The translations under genes and the position numbers were made by a program. The notes below the pieces were generated by a model that was not told the DNA's origin, did not search any database, and was given only the letters and a program-made list of their open reading frames with translations. A stretch of DNA of 50,495 nt from Candidatus Aminicenantota bacterium (GTDB lineage Bacteria > Acidobacteriota > Aminicenantia > Aminicenantales > UBA4085). Positions 40,715 through 48,000 of this stretch are shown one piece after another. The stretch covers positions 1 to 50,495 of the forward strand of contig JAPKZG010000005.1 of the NCBI GenBank assembly GCA_026393895.1, in the 5' to 3' direction. The first letter of the stretch is position 1. The number at the start of each line of letters is the position of its first letter.

Positions 40715-42699
40715 GCGCTGATTCCTTTGTTCCCGATTTCCGCTTCCGGTACCGGCCATTGTATCGTAAAGACCGCGCCGCGGCCAGTCTCGTTGCGGAC
40801 GGCGATCGTCCCGCCGTGTTGCTCGACGATTCCGCAGGCGACGGCCAGACCCAACCCGGTCCCCGAGGGTTTGGTCGTAAAAAACGGGTCGAAGATCCGG
40901 CCGATATTTTCCTTCGGAATCCCCGGGCCGGAATCAGCGAAAACGACCTCGACATGCCGGCCGTCGGGCGAGCGGCGGCTGGAAACGCCAATTTCGCCGC
41001 CGCCCGGCATCGCCTCGCAGGAGTTGAGGATCAAGTTCCAAAAGACCTGTTGAATTTTTGCCCCGTCCAGGAAAAGCGGAGGAAGCGAGCGGTCCAGGTC
41101 TTGGACGATCCGGACGTTGCGGGCCCAGGCCTGGCCGGACAGCAGGCCGACGGTCCGTTCGATCAGGATGTTGATGTCGACGGAAATTTTCTCGGGCTGC
41201 GTCTGGCGGGAATATTCAAGGAGGCCTTTGACGATCCAGCCGCACCGTTCCGTCTCCTCGGCGATAAGGCGGAGAGCGGCCGCGGCGGGATCGTCCGGCC
41301 CGGCTTTTTCAAGCAGGAGATGGGCGTTGAGGAGGATGGCCGTCAGGGGATTGTTGATTTCATGGGCGATGCCCGCGGAAAGCTGGCCGAGCGAAGCCAT
41401 TTTTTCCGAACGGGCCATGGACTCCTGGATGTTTTGAAGCTCCCGGGTTCGTTCGGCGACTCGGCTTTCGAGCGTCCAGGTCCATTGGAGAAGATGCTCC
41501 TTGGCCTTTCGGAGTTCGGTGGTCATCCGGTTGAAGGCCTCGCCGAGTTCCCCGATTTCATCGCGGCTTTTAACGGAGACTTGCAGGTTGAGGTCGCCCA
41601 GGGCGACGCGGGAGGCAGCGGCGACCATATCCCCCAAAGGACGGGTGAGGCGGGTCATCAGGTACGTTAAAAGCATCAACAGGACGGCCGCGATGAAAAC
41701 ACCCAATCCGGTGAATTTCGCGATCACCTCATTCCGAAGGGCGAGAAACGGCCGTTCAAGAAGACCGAGACTCAGCATCCCGGCGACGGCGCCGTCGTGA
41801 TCCAAGAGAGGTTCGGAAGCGCCGATGTACCATTCGTTGAGAACGCGGGCCCGGCCGGTCCATGGCCGTCCCTTTTCGAGCGCGGCGCGGCGGAACGCGG
41901 GATCCGCCCGCGTCCCGGTCAGCCGGCCGCCGCGTCCGTCGTCCAGGGTCGTGGCCGCCCGGACATCGCCTTGAAAGATCGTCACCACTCCCGCGTCCAG
42001 GTCGCCGTATCGTTCGGACTCGAAAATCGTGGCCTTGATGCGGTCGACGATTTCGTTATCGCCGTTGATCCGCCGGCCGCCGGACAAAATTCCGATGATG
42101 CCGCCTTCCCTGTCGCGCACGGGAACCGCCGCGACCAAGACGAGCGCGTCTCCGACGCCGGATTCCGCAAGACGGGGGCTTTCCTTGCGGAGGGATTCGA
42201 GGGAGAGAATGCGCGTCGCGCTGATCCGCTCCCCTCCGAGGATCCGGGCGAAGAAGGAATCTCTGTCCCGGATGTTCCCGGTTTTCGCCGCCGGGTCCGA
42301 ACGGGCGATCACCCGTCCCGTTGTGTCCGAAAACGACAGGAAATCCAAACGGCCGATTTGCGCCGTTTGGGCGAGAATCGAGTTCAGGCCGTTGTCCGGA
42401 CGGGCGGAGTTGAAAAGGCGAAAGGTGTCCGCTTCGGCTGCGATGGTCACGGCCGTCATCATGTTTTCCAGGAACGAGGCGTATATGGCCCGCGCGGAAG
42501 CCATGTCGTGGCGGACCCTGGTTTCGGCCAGGGAGACGATGGTCCGGTGTTCGAGGCGCATTCCGAGGATGATGGAAAACAATCCTCCGAGGCAGAGGAT
42601 CGCCAGAATGACAAAGGTCATTTTCCGTCGGAGAGGGAGGTCGATAAACCGAAGAGACATCTTTTCCGCCGCCGTCATTTTATCATATTGGGGGTTCAT
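40711..42699 (-). CDS. Sensor histidine kinase with double-Cache sensor
   Basis: A 662-residue kinase. A first membrane helix (TFVILAILCLGGLFSIILG, residues about 23-42) is followed by a large periplasmic sensor with the dCache_3-like pattern (FSDTTGRVIARSDPAAKTG and later VVTIFQGDVRAATTLDD). A second helix (FIAAVLLMLLTYLMTR), HAMP domain, short coiled coil, HisKA with the H-box GQLSAGIAHEINNPLTAILL (His near 443), and HATPase motifs N-x-C-E and DSGPGIPKENIGRIF come next. The signal is unknown. It is probably the first gene of the operon. ATG 42699 is favoured because the frame upstream runs into the divergent Rrf2 gene. Confidence 0.88.
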   Translation of the reverse strand: MNPQYDKMTAAEKMSLRFIDLPLRRKMTFVILAILCLGGLFSIILGMRLEHRTIVSLAETRVRHDMASARAIYASFLENMMTAVTIAAEADTFRLFNSARPDNGLNSILAQTAQIGRLDFLSFSDTTGRVIARSDPAAKTGNIRDRDSFFARILGGERISATRILSLESLRKESPRLAESGVGDALVLVAAVPVRDREGGIIGILSGGRRINGDNEIVDRIKATIFESERYGDLDAGVVTIFQGDVRAATTLDDGRGGRLTGTRADPAFRRAALEKGRPWTGRARVLNEWYIGASEPLLDHDGAVAGMLSLGLLERPFLALRNEVIAKFTGLGVFIAAVLLMLLTYLMTRLTRPLGDMVAAASRVALGDLNLQVSVKSRDEIGELGEAFNRMTTELRKAKEHLLQWTWTLESRVAERTRELQNIQESMARSEKMASLGQLSAGIAHEINNPLTAILLNAHLLLEKAGPDDPAAAALRLIAEETERCGWIVKGLLEYSRQTQPEKISVDINILIERTVGLLSGQAWARNVRIVQDLDRSLPPLFLDGAKIQQVFWNLILNSCEAMPGGGEIGVSSRRSPDGRHVEVVFADSGPGIPKENIGRIFDPFFTTKPSGTGLGLAVACGIVEQHGGTIAVRNETGRGAVFTIQWPVPEAEIGNKGISA

Positions 42700-42745
42700 C
42701 GGGAGAGAGCCGGAAGGAACGGCGCCTTCAGCTTGAAAAAATAAC

Positions 42746-42773
42746 TTGACAGGCCCTCCGATAAATGATAAAT
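42746..42773 (+). promoter_or_regulatory. Promoter region of the Rrf2 gene
   Basis: TTGACA at 42746-42751 followed by an AT-rich ATAAAT at 42768-42773 (16-base spacer). A second TTGACA at 42785-42790 has no good partner. The region separates the Rrf2 gene from the divergent histidine kinase gene. Confidence 0.4.
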
Positions 42774-42814
42774 CAGATGACCGATTGACATAGTAAACTA
42801 ATAGGAACGTTGAT

Positions 42815-43285
42815 TTGAGACTATCGACAAAAGGCGAGTACGCGAGCCGGGCCATGCTTGAGATGACCTTGCATTACGGTGAATCGCCTCTTCATATCCG
42901 CGATATCTCCAAAGCCCAGGATATCCCGGCACGGTTTCTCGAACAGATCCTTCTTCAGATAAAGAGGGCGGGATATTTGCGCAGCCGGAAGGGCCCCAAC
43001 GGCGGGTATACCCTCTCCAAGCCGCCTGAAAATATTTCCGTAGCGGAAATCATCCGCGTCATGGACGGACCCCTTGCTCCGATCGATTGCGTCAGCGTCA
43101 CCGCCCACGAAGTCTGCCCCCGGGAAAAATCGTGTGGCCTTCGCTGGCTTTGGAAAAAGAGCCGGGATGCCATTGCTGAAATCCTTGAGAGTACTTCGTT
43201 TGCCGATGTTGCCGAAATGACGCGAAAAGCGCGGAATGCGAATCAAGAAAACGAAAAAATTTCCTTGCCGGACAAGGATAAATAA
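42815..43285 (+). CDS. Rrf2-family transcriptional regulator
   Basis: A 156-residue winged-helix protein. It starts at a TTG with the canonical family opening RLSTKGEYASRAMLEM, then has IRDISKAQDIPARFLEQILL (helix-turn-helix), GYLRSRKGPNGGYTLSKPPE (wing) and cysteines in DCVSVTAHEVCPREKSCGLR near residue 95, which match the three-cysteine Fe-S site of IscR/NsrR-type members. It may sense iron-sulfur or redox status. It lies directly upstream of the phosphate-porin/pst operon and its end is 66 bases from the porin ATG, so control of that operon is a natural hypothesis. Confidence 0.92.
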   Translation: MRLSTKGEYASRAMLEMTLHYGESPLHIRDISKAQDIPARFLEQILLQIKRAGYLRSRKGPNGGYTLSKPPENISVAEIIRVMDGPLAPIDCVSVTAHEVCPREKSCGLRWLWKKSRDAIAEILESTSFADVAEMTRKARNANQENEKISLPDKDK

Positions 43286-43295
43286 AAATTTTAAG

Positions 43296-43326
43296 GATAT
43301 AGTCGATCAATAAAATAGACTATATC
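43296..43326. promoter_or_regulatory. Palindrome upstream of the porin-pst operon (possible operator)
   Basis: GATATAGTC at 43296-43304 and GACTATATC at 43318-43326 form perfect 9-bp arms around 13 AT-rich bases that include TAAAAT, a plausible -10 box. It lies 25 bases before the porin ATG and just downstream of the Rrf2 gene. Either a regulator-binding site or a weak attenuator hairpin. Confidence 0.5.
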
Positions 43327-43350
43327 AACTAATTTCCAAAGGAGGTTTTT

Positions 43351-44394
43351 ATGTTGAAGTTGATGAAGTCGAGAAAAAGGATCAAAGGGAAGGCATTAAA
43401 ACCTTCCGCAGCCGTCCGTGGAAGCGTAATATTCACGCTTTTGGCCGCTACTCTGGCCATGATTCCGGCGGCTTTCGCGGAAGACAAGCCCGTTCCTCCG
43501 GCGGTGACGGCGGGTAAAGCCGTCAAACTTTCCGGCTACACCCAAATTCTCGGAACCCTACAGAAAGCCGGTCAGGATAGCCTGACGGTCCGCCGCTCGC
43601 GGTTCAGCCTTTCCGCCGATCTTTTGAAAAACTTCAAGGCCAAGTTCGCGATCGACGTCGTCCGGACCCCGGTTCTGGTCGACGCCATGGTGGATGTTAT
43701 TTTCGCGGAATATGCGAATTTGCGCTTCGGTCAATTCATGGTTCCCTTCGGCGTTGAAAGCGTCACTTCGACGGCCGACCTGGACACGATCAATCGCTCC
43801 CAGCCCGTCGACAAATTGGCCCCCGGCCGCGATATCGGCACGCTGGGCCGCGACGTGGGCGTGATGATGACCGGGAAAGTTTCCGTTTTTGATTACAGCG
43901 TCGGGCTGTTCAACGGATCCGGGGCCAACAAGGCCGACACGAACGATGAAAAAGATTTCGCCGGTCGGGTCGGCGTGAAACCTGTCGACTTCCTCACGGT
44001 CGGGGCGTCCCTTTATAAAGGGAAGTACAACTCCGTGGTCGGAGCGGCCCTCGATCGCCGCGACCGGACAGGCATCGATGCGGCCGTCGCCCTTGGCGAT
44101 GTGTCGTTGAAAGGGGAGTATATCTGGGGGGTCGACGGTAAAACCGATCGTCGGGGCTGGTTCGTCCAGGCCGGCTGGTTCGTTCTTCCTAAACAACTGC
44201 AAATTTTGGCCAAGTTCGACGCGTACGACAAGGACGTCGACCGCGCGGACGACGGGACGAATCTTTATACCGCCGGTTTGAATTGGATTTTCTCCGACAA
44301 AACGAAAATCCAGCTGAATTATGAATACCTGAGAAACGAATTGTCCCAGACGGTCAATCAAGCCCTGCTGGTTCAATTCCAGGCTGCATTTTAA
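43351..44394 (+). CDS. Phosphate-selective porin (OprO/OprP-like)
   Basis: A 347-residue outer-membrane protein. After a long charged N-terminus and signal helix (LLAATLAMIPAAFAE) come strands typical of phosphate porins: LTVRRSRFSLSADLLKNFKA near residue 80, LRFGQFMVPFGVESVTS near residue 125, DIGTLGRDVGVMMTG, and VDFLTVGASLYKGKYN, ending in LLVQFQAAF with a terminal Phe. OprO/OprP trimers concentrate phosphate across the outer membrane. It precedes pstS by 15 bases and has a strong AAAGGAGG ribosome site. It is somewhat shorter than OprP (about 440). Confidence 0.85.
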   Translation: MLKLMKSRKRIKGKALKPSAAVRGSVIFTLLAATLAMIPAAFAEDKPVPPAVTAGKAVKLSGYTQILGTLQKAGQDSLTVRRSRFSLSADLLKNFKAKFAIDVVRTPVLVDAMVDVIFAEYANLRFGQFMVPFGVESVTSTADLDTINRSQPVDKLAPGRDIGTLGRDVGVMMTGKVSVFDYSVGLFNGSGANKADTNDEKDFAGRVGVKPVDFLTVGASLYKGKYNSVVGAALDRRDRTGIDAAVALGDVSLKGEYIWGVDGKTDRRGWFVQAGWFVLPKQLQILAKFDAYDKDVDRADDGTNLYTAGLNWIFSDKTKIQLNYEYLRNELSQTVNQALLVQFQAAF

Positions 44395-44409
44395 TCCAAG
44401 GAGCTGTTC

Positions 44410-45360
44410 ATGAAAAAACTGTTGAGTTTATTTCTTCTCGCGGCGTTTGTCCTTTCCGGGTCCGTGATGGGCCGGGCCCAAACCCCGGCTCTTGAAGGGC
44501 GGGTTTCGATTTCGGGCGCCTGGGCCCTCTATCCCATGGTCGTCAAATGGGCCGAGGAATTCCAGAAACTCTATCCCCAGGTGAAGATCGACGTCCAGGC
44601 GGGCGGCGCCGGCAAGGGGATTGCCGACGTAATCGCCGAAATGGTTGATTTTGGGATGGTCTCGCGCGACGTTCAGCCCGTGGAAAAGGAGAAGGGGGCG
44701 ATGCCGTTTGCCGTTACGAAAGACGCCGTCGTTCCGATGATCAACACGAAAAATCCGTATCTTTCCGAAATCCTTCAAAAAGGGCTGACCCAGAAGGCCC
44801 TCATCGACATCTGGATCAACAAAGCCGCGGCAACCTGGGCGGATGTCCTGGGCGGCGAAGCCCCGGCTCCGATTCACATCTTTACCCGGTCCGATGCCTG
44901 CGGCGCGGCGGAAACATGGGCTTTGTTCCTCGGCAAACGGCAGGAAGACCTGACCGGAGTCGCCGTCTATGGAGATCCGGGGTTGGCCGACGCCGTCCGG
45001 CGCGATCCCCTCGGGATCGGTTTCAACAACGTCAATTTCGCTTATGACCCGAAAACGCTGACCCCGATAAGCGGCATGGTGGCGGCCCCCATCGACCTCG
45101 ACGGAAACGGCAAGATCGACCCCGTCGAACAGTTCTACGGGACGCGGGACGAATTGACCAAGGCCATCGCCGAAAACCGGTATCCCTCTCCTCCCGCCCG
45201 GGACCTCTATATAGTGTCCAAGGGCGTGCCGACCAAGCCCGCGGCGGTCGCGTTCCTTCGTTGGATCCTCAGTGAAGGACAAAAATACGTTCTCGAGACC
45301 GGCTATATCCGCTTGAGCGCCGAAAAACTCAAGGCCGGGCTCGAACAGATTAATAAATAA
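44410..45360 (+). CDS. pstS: Phosphate ABC transporter substrate-binding protein PstS
   Basis: A 316-residue exported binding protein: signal peptide (LLSLFLLAAFVLSGSVMGRA), then VSISGAWALYPMVVKWAEEF near residue 30, KIDVQAGGAGKGIADV, IFTRSDACGAAETWALFLG near residue 155 and IGFNNVNFAYDP. These are phosphate-loop motifs of PstS/PBP_like_2. It binds phosphate in the periplasm for PstCAB. At residues 229-240 it carries a loop DLDGNGKIDPVE, which fits the 12-residue EF-hand calcium pattern; related insertions occur in some PstS-like proteins. No lipobox is evident. Confidence 0.9.
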   Translation: MKKLLSLFLLAAFVLSGSVMGRAQTPALEGRVSISGAWALYPMVVKWAEEFQKLYPQVKIDVQAGGAGKGIADVIAEMVDFGMVSRDVQPVEKEKGAMPFAVTKDAVVPMINTKNPYLSEILQKGLTQKALIDIWINKAAATWADVLGGEAPAPIHIFTRSDACGAAETWALFLGKRQEDLTGVAVYGDPGLADAVRRDPLGIGFNNVNFAYDPKTLTPISGMVAAPIDLDGNGKIDPVEQFYGTRDELTKAIAENRYPSPPARDLYIVSKGVPTKPAAVAFLRWILSEGQKYVLETGYIRLSAEKLKAGLEQINK

Positions 45361-45419
45361 TGGGTTAAATAGAACCCGGTTTTTTGATATGATGCGCCCT
45401 TATCGGAGACGGTAGACGC

Positions 45420-46307
45420 ATGGTCAAACGACTTCTGAAGGACCTCCTGGCCCGGCGGGCGATGTTTCTCTTCACCGCCGTGCCGGGAGTCCTTGTCTTT
45501 TTAATGTTTTTCGGCCTGTACGACCGGTCGCGGAGCATTCTCGCCCTTCATTCCTTCCCCGATCTTCTCTTCGGGTCGTCCTGGTTCCCCTTGAAAGGCC
45601 AGTTCGGCTTGTACCCGTTTCTCATGGGGACGGTCTGGGTGACCCTGGCGGCGATGATCCTCGCTGTCCCGATTTCCCTACTCAGCGCGATTTACCTTTC
45701 CGAATACGCGCCCCGGCGGATCCGGGAAACCATTAAACCCGTGGTCGACCTTTTGGCCGGCATCCCCTCGGTCGTTTTCGGCGTCTGGGGCGTCCTCATG
45801 ATCGTTCCTCTCGTGGCGAAAATCGCCCCCGCGTTCGGCGCCTATTCCACCGGCTATTCCGTGCTGGCCGGGGCGATCGTGCTCGCCATCATGGTTTTTC
45901 CGACGATCATTCACGTGTCCCTGGAGGTCTTCGCCTCGGTTCCCCGGGCCCTCCGTGAGGCCTCCCTCTCGCTGGGCGCGACGAAATGGGAGACGGTAAA
46001 GCACGTCGTTTTACGCAAGGGCCTGGCCGGAATCATCGCTTCCGTGGCCCTCGGGTTTTCCCGGGCGTTCGGCGAGACGATGGCCGTGCTCATGGTCGTC
46101 GGCAACACCCCGATCATTCCGAAATCCCCGTTCGACAGCGCCTATCCCTTGCCCGCCCTCCTGGCCAACAATTACGGGGAAATGATGTCCATTCCGTTGT
46201 ATGACGGGGCCCTGATGCTGGCGGCTCTCGTTCTTCTTCTGATCGTCCTGGTTTTCAATATCGGCGCCCGGGCGGTTTTGATCAAGGCGGAACGGAAGGC
46301 GGAGTGA
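45420..46307 (+). CDS. pstC: Phosphate ABC transporter permease PstC
   Basis: A 295-residue permease with about six membrane helices. The cytoplasmic EAA loop reads EVFASVPRALREASLSLGATK, followed by KHVVLRKGLAGIIASVALGF, and LDLLAGIPSVVFGVWG precedes it; these match PstC. It pairs with PstA to form the channel. It starts 59 bases after pstS, with a possible weak ribosome site, and its stop shares one base with the pstA start. No PhoU gene follows in the window. Confidence 0.93.
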   Translation: MVKRLLKDLLARRAMFLFTAVPGVLVFLMFFGLYDRSRSILALHSFPDLLFGSSWFPLKGQFGLYPFLMGTVWVTLAAMILAVPISLLSAIYLSEYAPRRIRETIKPVVDLLAGIPSVVFGVWGVLMIVPLVAKIAPAFGAYSTGYSVLAGAIVLAIMVFPTIIHVSLEVFASVPRALREASLSLGATKWETVKHVVLRKGLAGIIASVALGFSRAFGETMAVLMVVGNTPIIPKSPFDSAYPLPALLANNYGEMMSIPLYDGALMLAALVLLLIVLVFNIGARAVLIKAERKAE

Positions 46308-47164
46308 TGGGATTCCGGCAGCGGAAAGCGGAGGAAATGGTCTTCAAGGTGTTGATGATCGGCTCGACCGTGATCGTCACCGGGAGTCTTCTGCTCATCA
46401 TCGGAACGGTCGTCGTCAAGGGATTTCCGGCGATGAACCTGGCGATGATCACCCAGACGCCCAAGGGCGGATATTACCTGGGCAAAGAAGGCGGCATTCT
46501 CAACGCCATCGTCGGATCCCTTGAATTAGCCGGCGGTGCGACCCTCCTGGCCCTCCTGTTCAGTCTGCCGATCGTCTTGTACATCAATCTCTACAAGCGG
46601 CGGAAATCGCGGCTGGCCGTATTCACCCGGTTTGCTCTGGATGTCCTTTGGGGAATTCCTTCCATCGTTTACGGGGCCTTCGGTTTTATTTTGATGATGA
46701 GGATCGGCCTGAGAACGTCCCTTCTGGCCGGGATCATCGCCGTGGCCCTCCTTGAGCTCCCGATCATGGCCCGGGCGATGGACGAAGTCGTCCGGCTCGT
46801 TCCGCATTCGCTCCAGGACGCCTCGGCTTCGCTCGGCGCGACGAAACTTGAAACCGCCCTTCATGTCGTCACCCGTCAATGCCTTCCCGGGATCATCACG
46901 GCGATCTTGATCGCCTTCGGCCGCGGCATCGGCGACGCCGCCTCGGTCCTCTACACCGCCGGTTTCTCCGACCGGATTCCCGGGGCCCTTCTCCAGCCCG
47001 CCGCGACTTTGCCGCTGGCGATCTTTTTCCAGCTGGGAACGCCGTATCCGGAGGTTCAGGAGCGGGCCTACGCTTCGGCCGCGATCCTGACGCTCATCAT
47101 TCTCGTGATCAGCCTGCTTTCCCGGTGGTACGGCCGCAAATTCCAGAAAAATTCCATCCTCTAG
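46307..47164 (+). CDS. pstA: Phosphate ABC transporter permease PstA
   Basis: A 285-residue permease with six predicted helices. IPSIVYGAFGFILMMRIGLR near residue 120, then MDEVVRLVPHSLQDASASLG and TRQCLPGIITAILIAFGRGI carry the EAA-type loop of PstA. ATG 46307 is used: it shares one base with the pstC stop, and a GTG one codon earlier is an alternative. PstB follows 13 bases later. The operon order porin-S-C-A-B is standard apart from the porin. Confidence 0.93.
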   Translation: MGFRQRKAEEMVFKVLMIGSTVIVTGSLLLIIGTVVVKGFPAMNLAMITQTPKGGYYLGKEGGILNAIVGSLELAGGATLLALLFSLPIVLYINLYKRRKSRLAVFTRFALDVLWGIPSIVYGAFGFILMMRIGLRTSLLAGIIAVALLELPIMARAMDEVVRLVPHSLQDASASLGATKLETALHVVTRQCLPGIITAILIAFGRGIGDAASVLYTAGFSDRIPGALLQPAATLPLAIFFQLGTPYPEVQERAYASAAILTLIILVISLLSRWYGRKFQKNSIL

Positions 47165-47177
47165 GTACAGGACTCCC

Positions 47178-47939
47178 ATGGACGCCAGGACCCATATTTC
47201 CATCCAGAACTTGAGCGTGTCATACGGCCGGCAGAGAGTCCTCAAGGACGTCTCGGTCGATCTTCCGGACCGCAAGGTCACGGCCATCATTGGACCCTCC
47301 GGCTGCGGCAAGACGACCCTGCTCAGAACGCTCAACCGCCTGTTGGACGGAATGGACGGCGTGAAAATCGAGGGCCAGGTCCTCGTCGACGGAGAAAACA
47401 TCTATGACCCGAAGATCGAAGTGACGCGGATCCGGCAGAAAATGGGCCTGTTGTCTCAAAAACCGCAGGTCTTGCCGATGTCGATTTTCGACAACATCGC
47501 CTACGGTCCGCGGATTCACGGCGTACGGGAAAAGGCGAAATTGCGGCAGATCGTCGAGCAGCAGCTTGCGGCGGCCGGCCTCTGGGACGAGGTCAAAAAC
47601 CGCCTCCACGAGCCCGCCTCCCGGTTGTCGGTCGGCCAGCAGCAGCGGCTGTGTTTGGCCCGCGGGCTGGCCGTCAAGCCCGAGATCATCCTGGGCGACG
47701 AGCCGACATCGGCCCTCGATCCTCAATCGAGCCGGATCGTCGAACAACGCCTGATCGAACTCAAGGCCGATTATACGGTCATCGTTGTGACCCACATTCT
47801 CCGCCAGGCCCGCCGGATCGCGGATTACATCGCCTTTCTATACCTGGGCGAGCTCGTCGAACACGGCCCCGCGGCCGAGATCTTCGCCAATCCCCGTGAC
47901 CCCCGGATGAAGGCGTACCTGACCGGCGAAATCTCCTGA
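47178..47939 (+). CDS. pstB: Phosphate ABC transporter ATPase PstB
   Basis: A 253-residue ABC ATPase: Walker A GPSGCGKTTLLRTLNRLLDG near residue 38, Q-loop QKMGLLSQKPQVLPMSIFDN, signature RLSVGQQQRLCLARGLA near residue 152, Walker B IILGDEPTSALDPQSS and H-loop VIVVTHILRQARR. The signature has V for the usual G (LSGGQ in the family), a conservative oddity. It powers phosphate import through PstCA. No PhoU or PhoBR genes follow within the window, and the next gene lies on the other strand. Confidence 0.95.
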   Translation: MDARTHISIQNLSVSYGRQRVLKDVSVDLPDRKVTAIIGPSGCGKTTLLRTLNRLLDGMDGVKIEGQVLVDGENIYDPKIEVTRIRQKMGLLSQKPQVLPMSIFDNIAYGPRIHGVREKAKLRQIVEQQLAAAGLWDEVKNRLHEPASRLSVGQQQRLCLARGLAVKPEIILGDEPTSALDPQSSRIVEQRLIELKADYTVIVVTHILRQARRIADYIAFLYLGELVEHGPAAEIFANPRDPRMKAYLTGEIS

Positions 47940-48000
47940 CGAAGAAACCCGCCTCGCGTCTCCGGGACGCGCTTCCGATCTCTGATAAATGATGTCCCGT

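Noticed and set aside
42700-42855. N-terminal extension of the histidine kinase frame
   Set aside because: It would overlap the start of the divergent Rrf2 gene and the residues do not look like a kinase N-terminus.
47955-47971. Terminator after pstB
   Set aside because: A 6-bp stem (CGCGTC/GACGCG) exists but no T-run follows, so I could not support it as a terminator.
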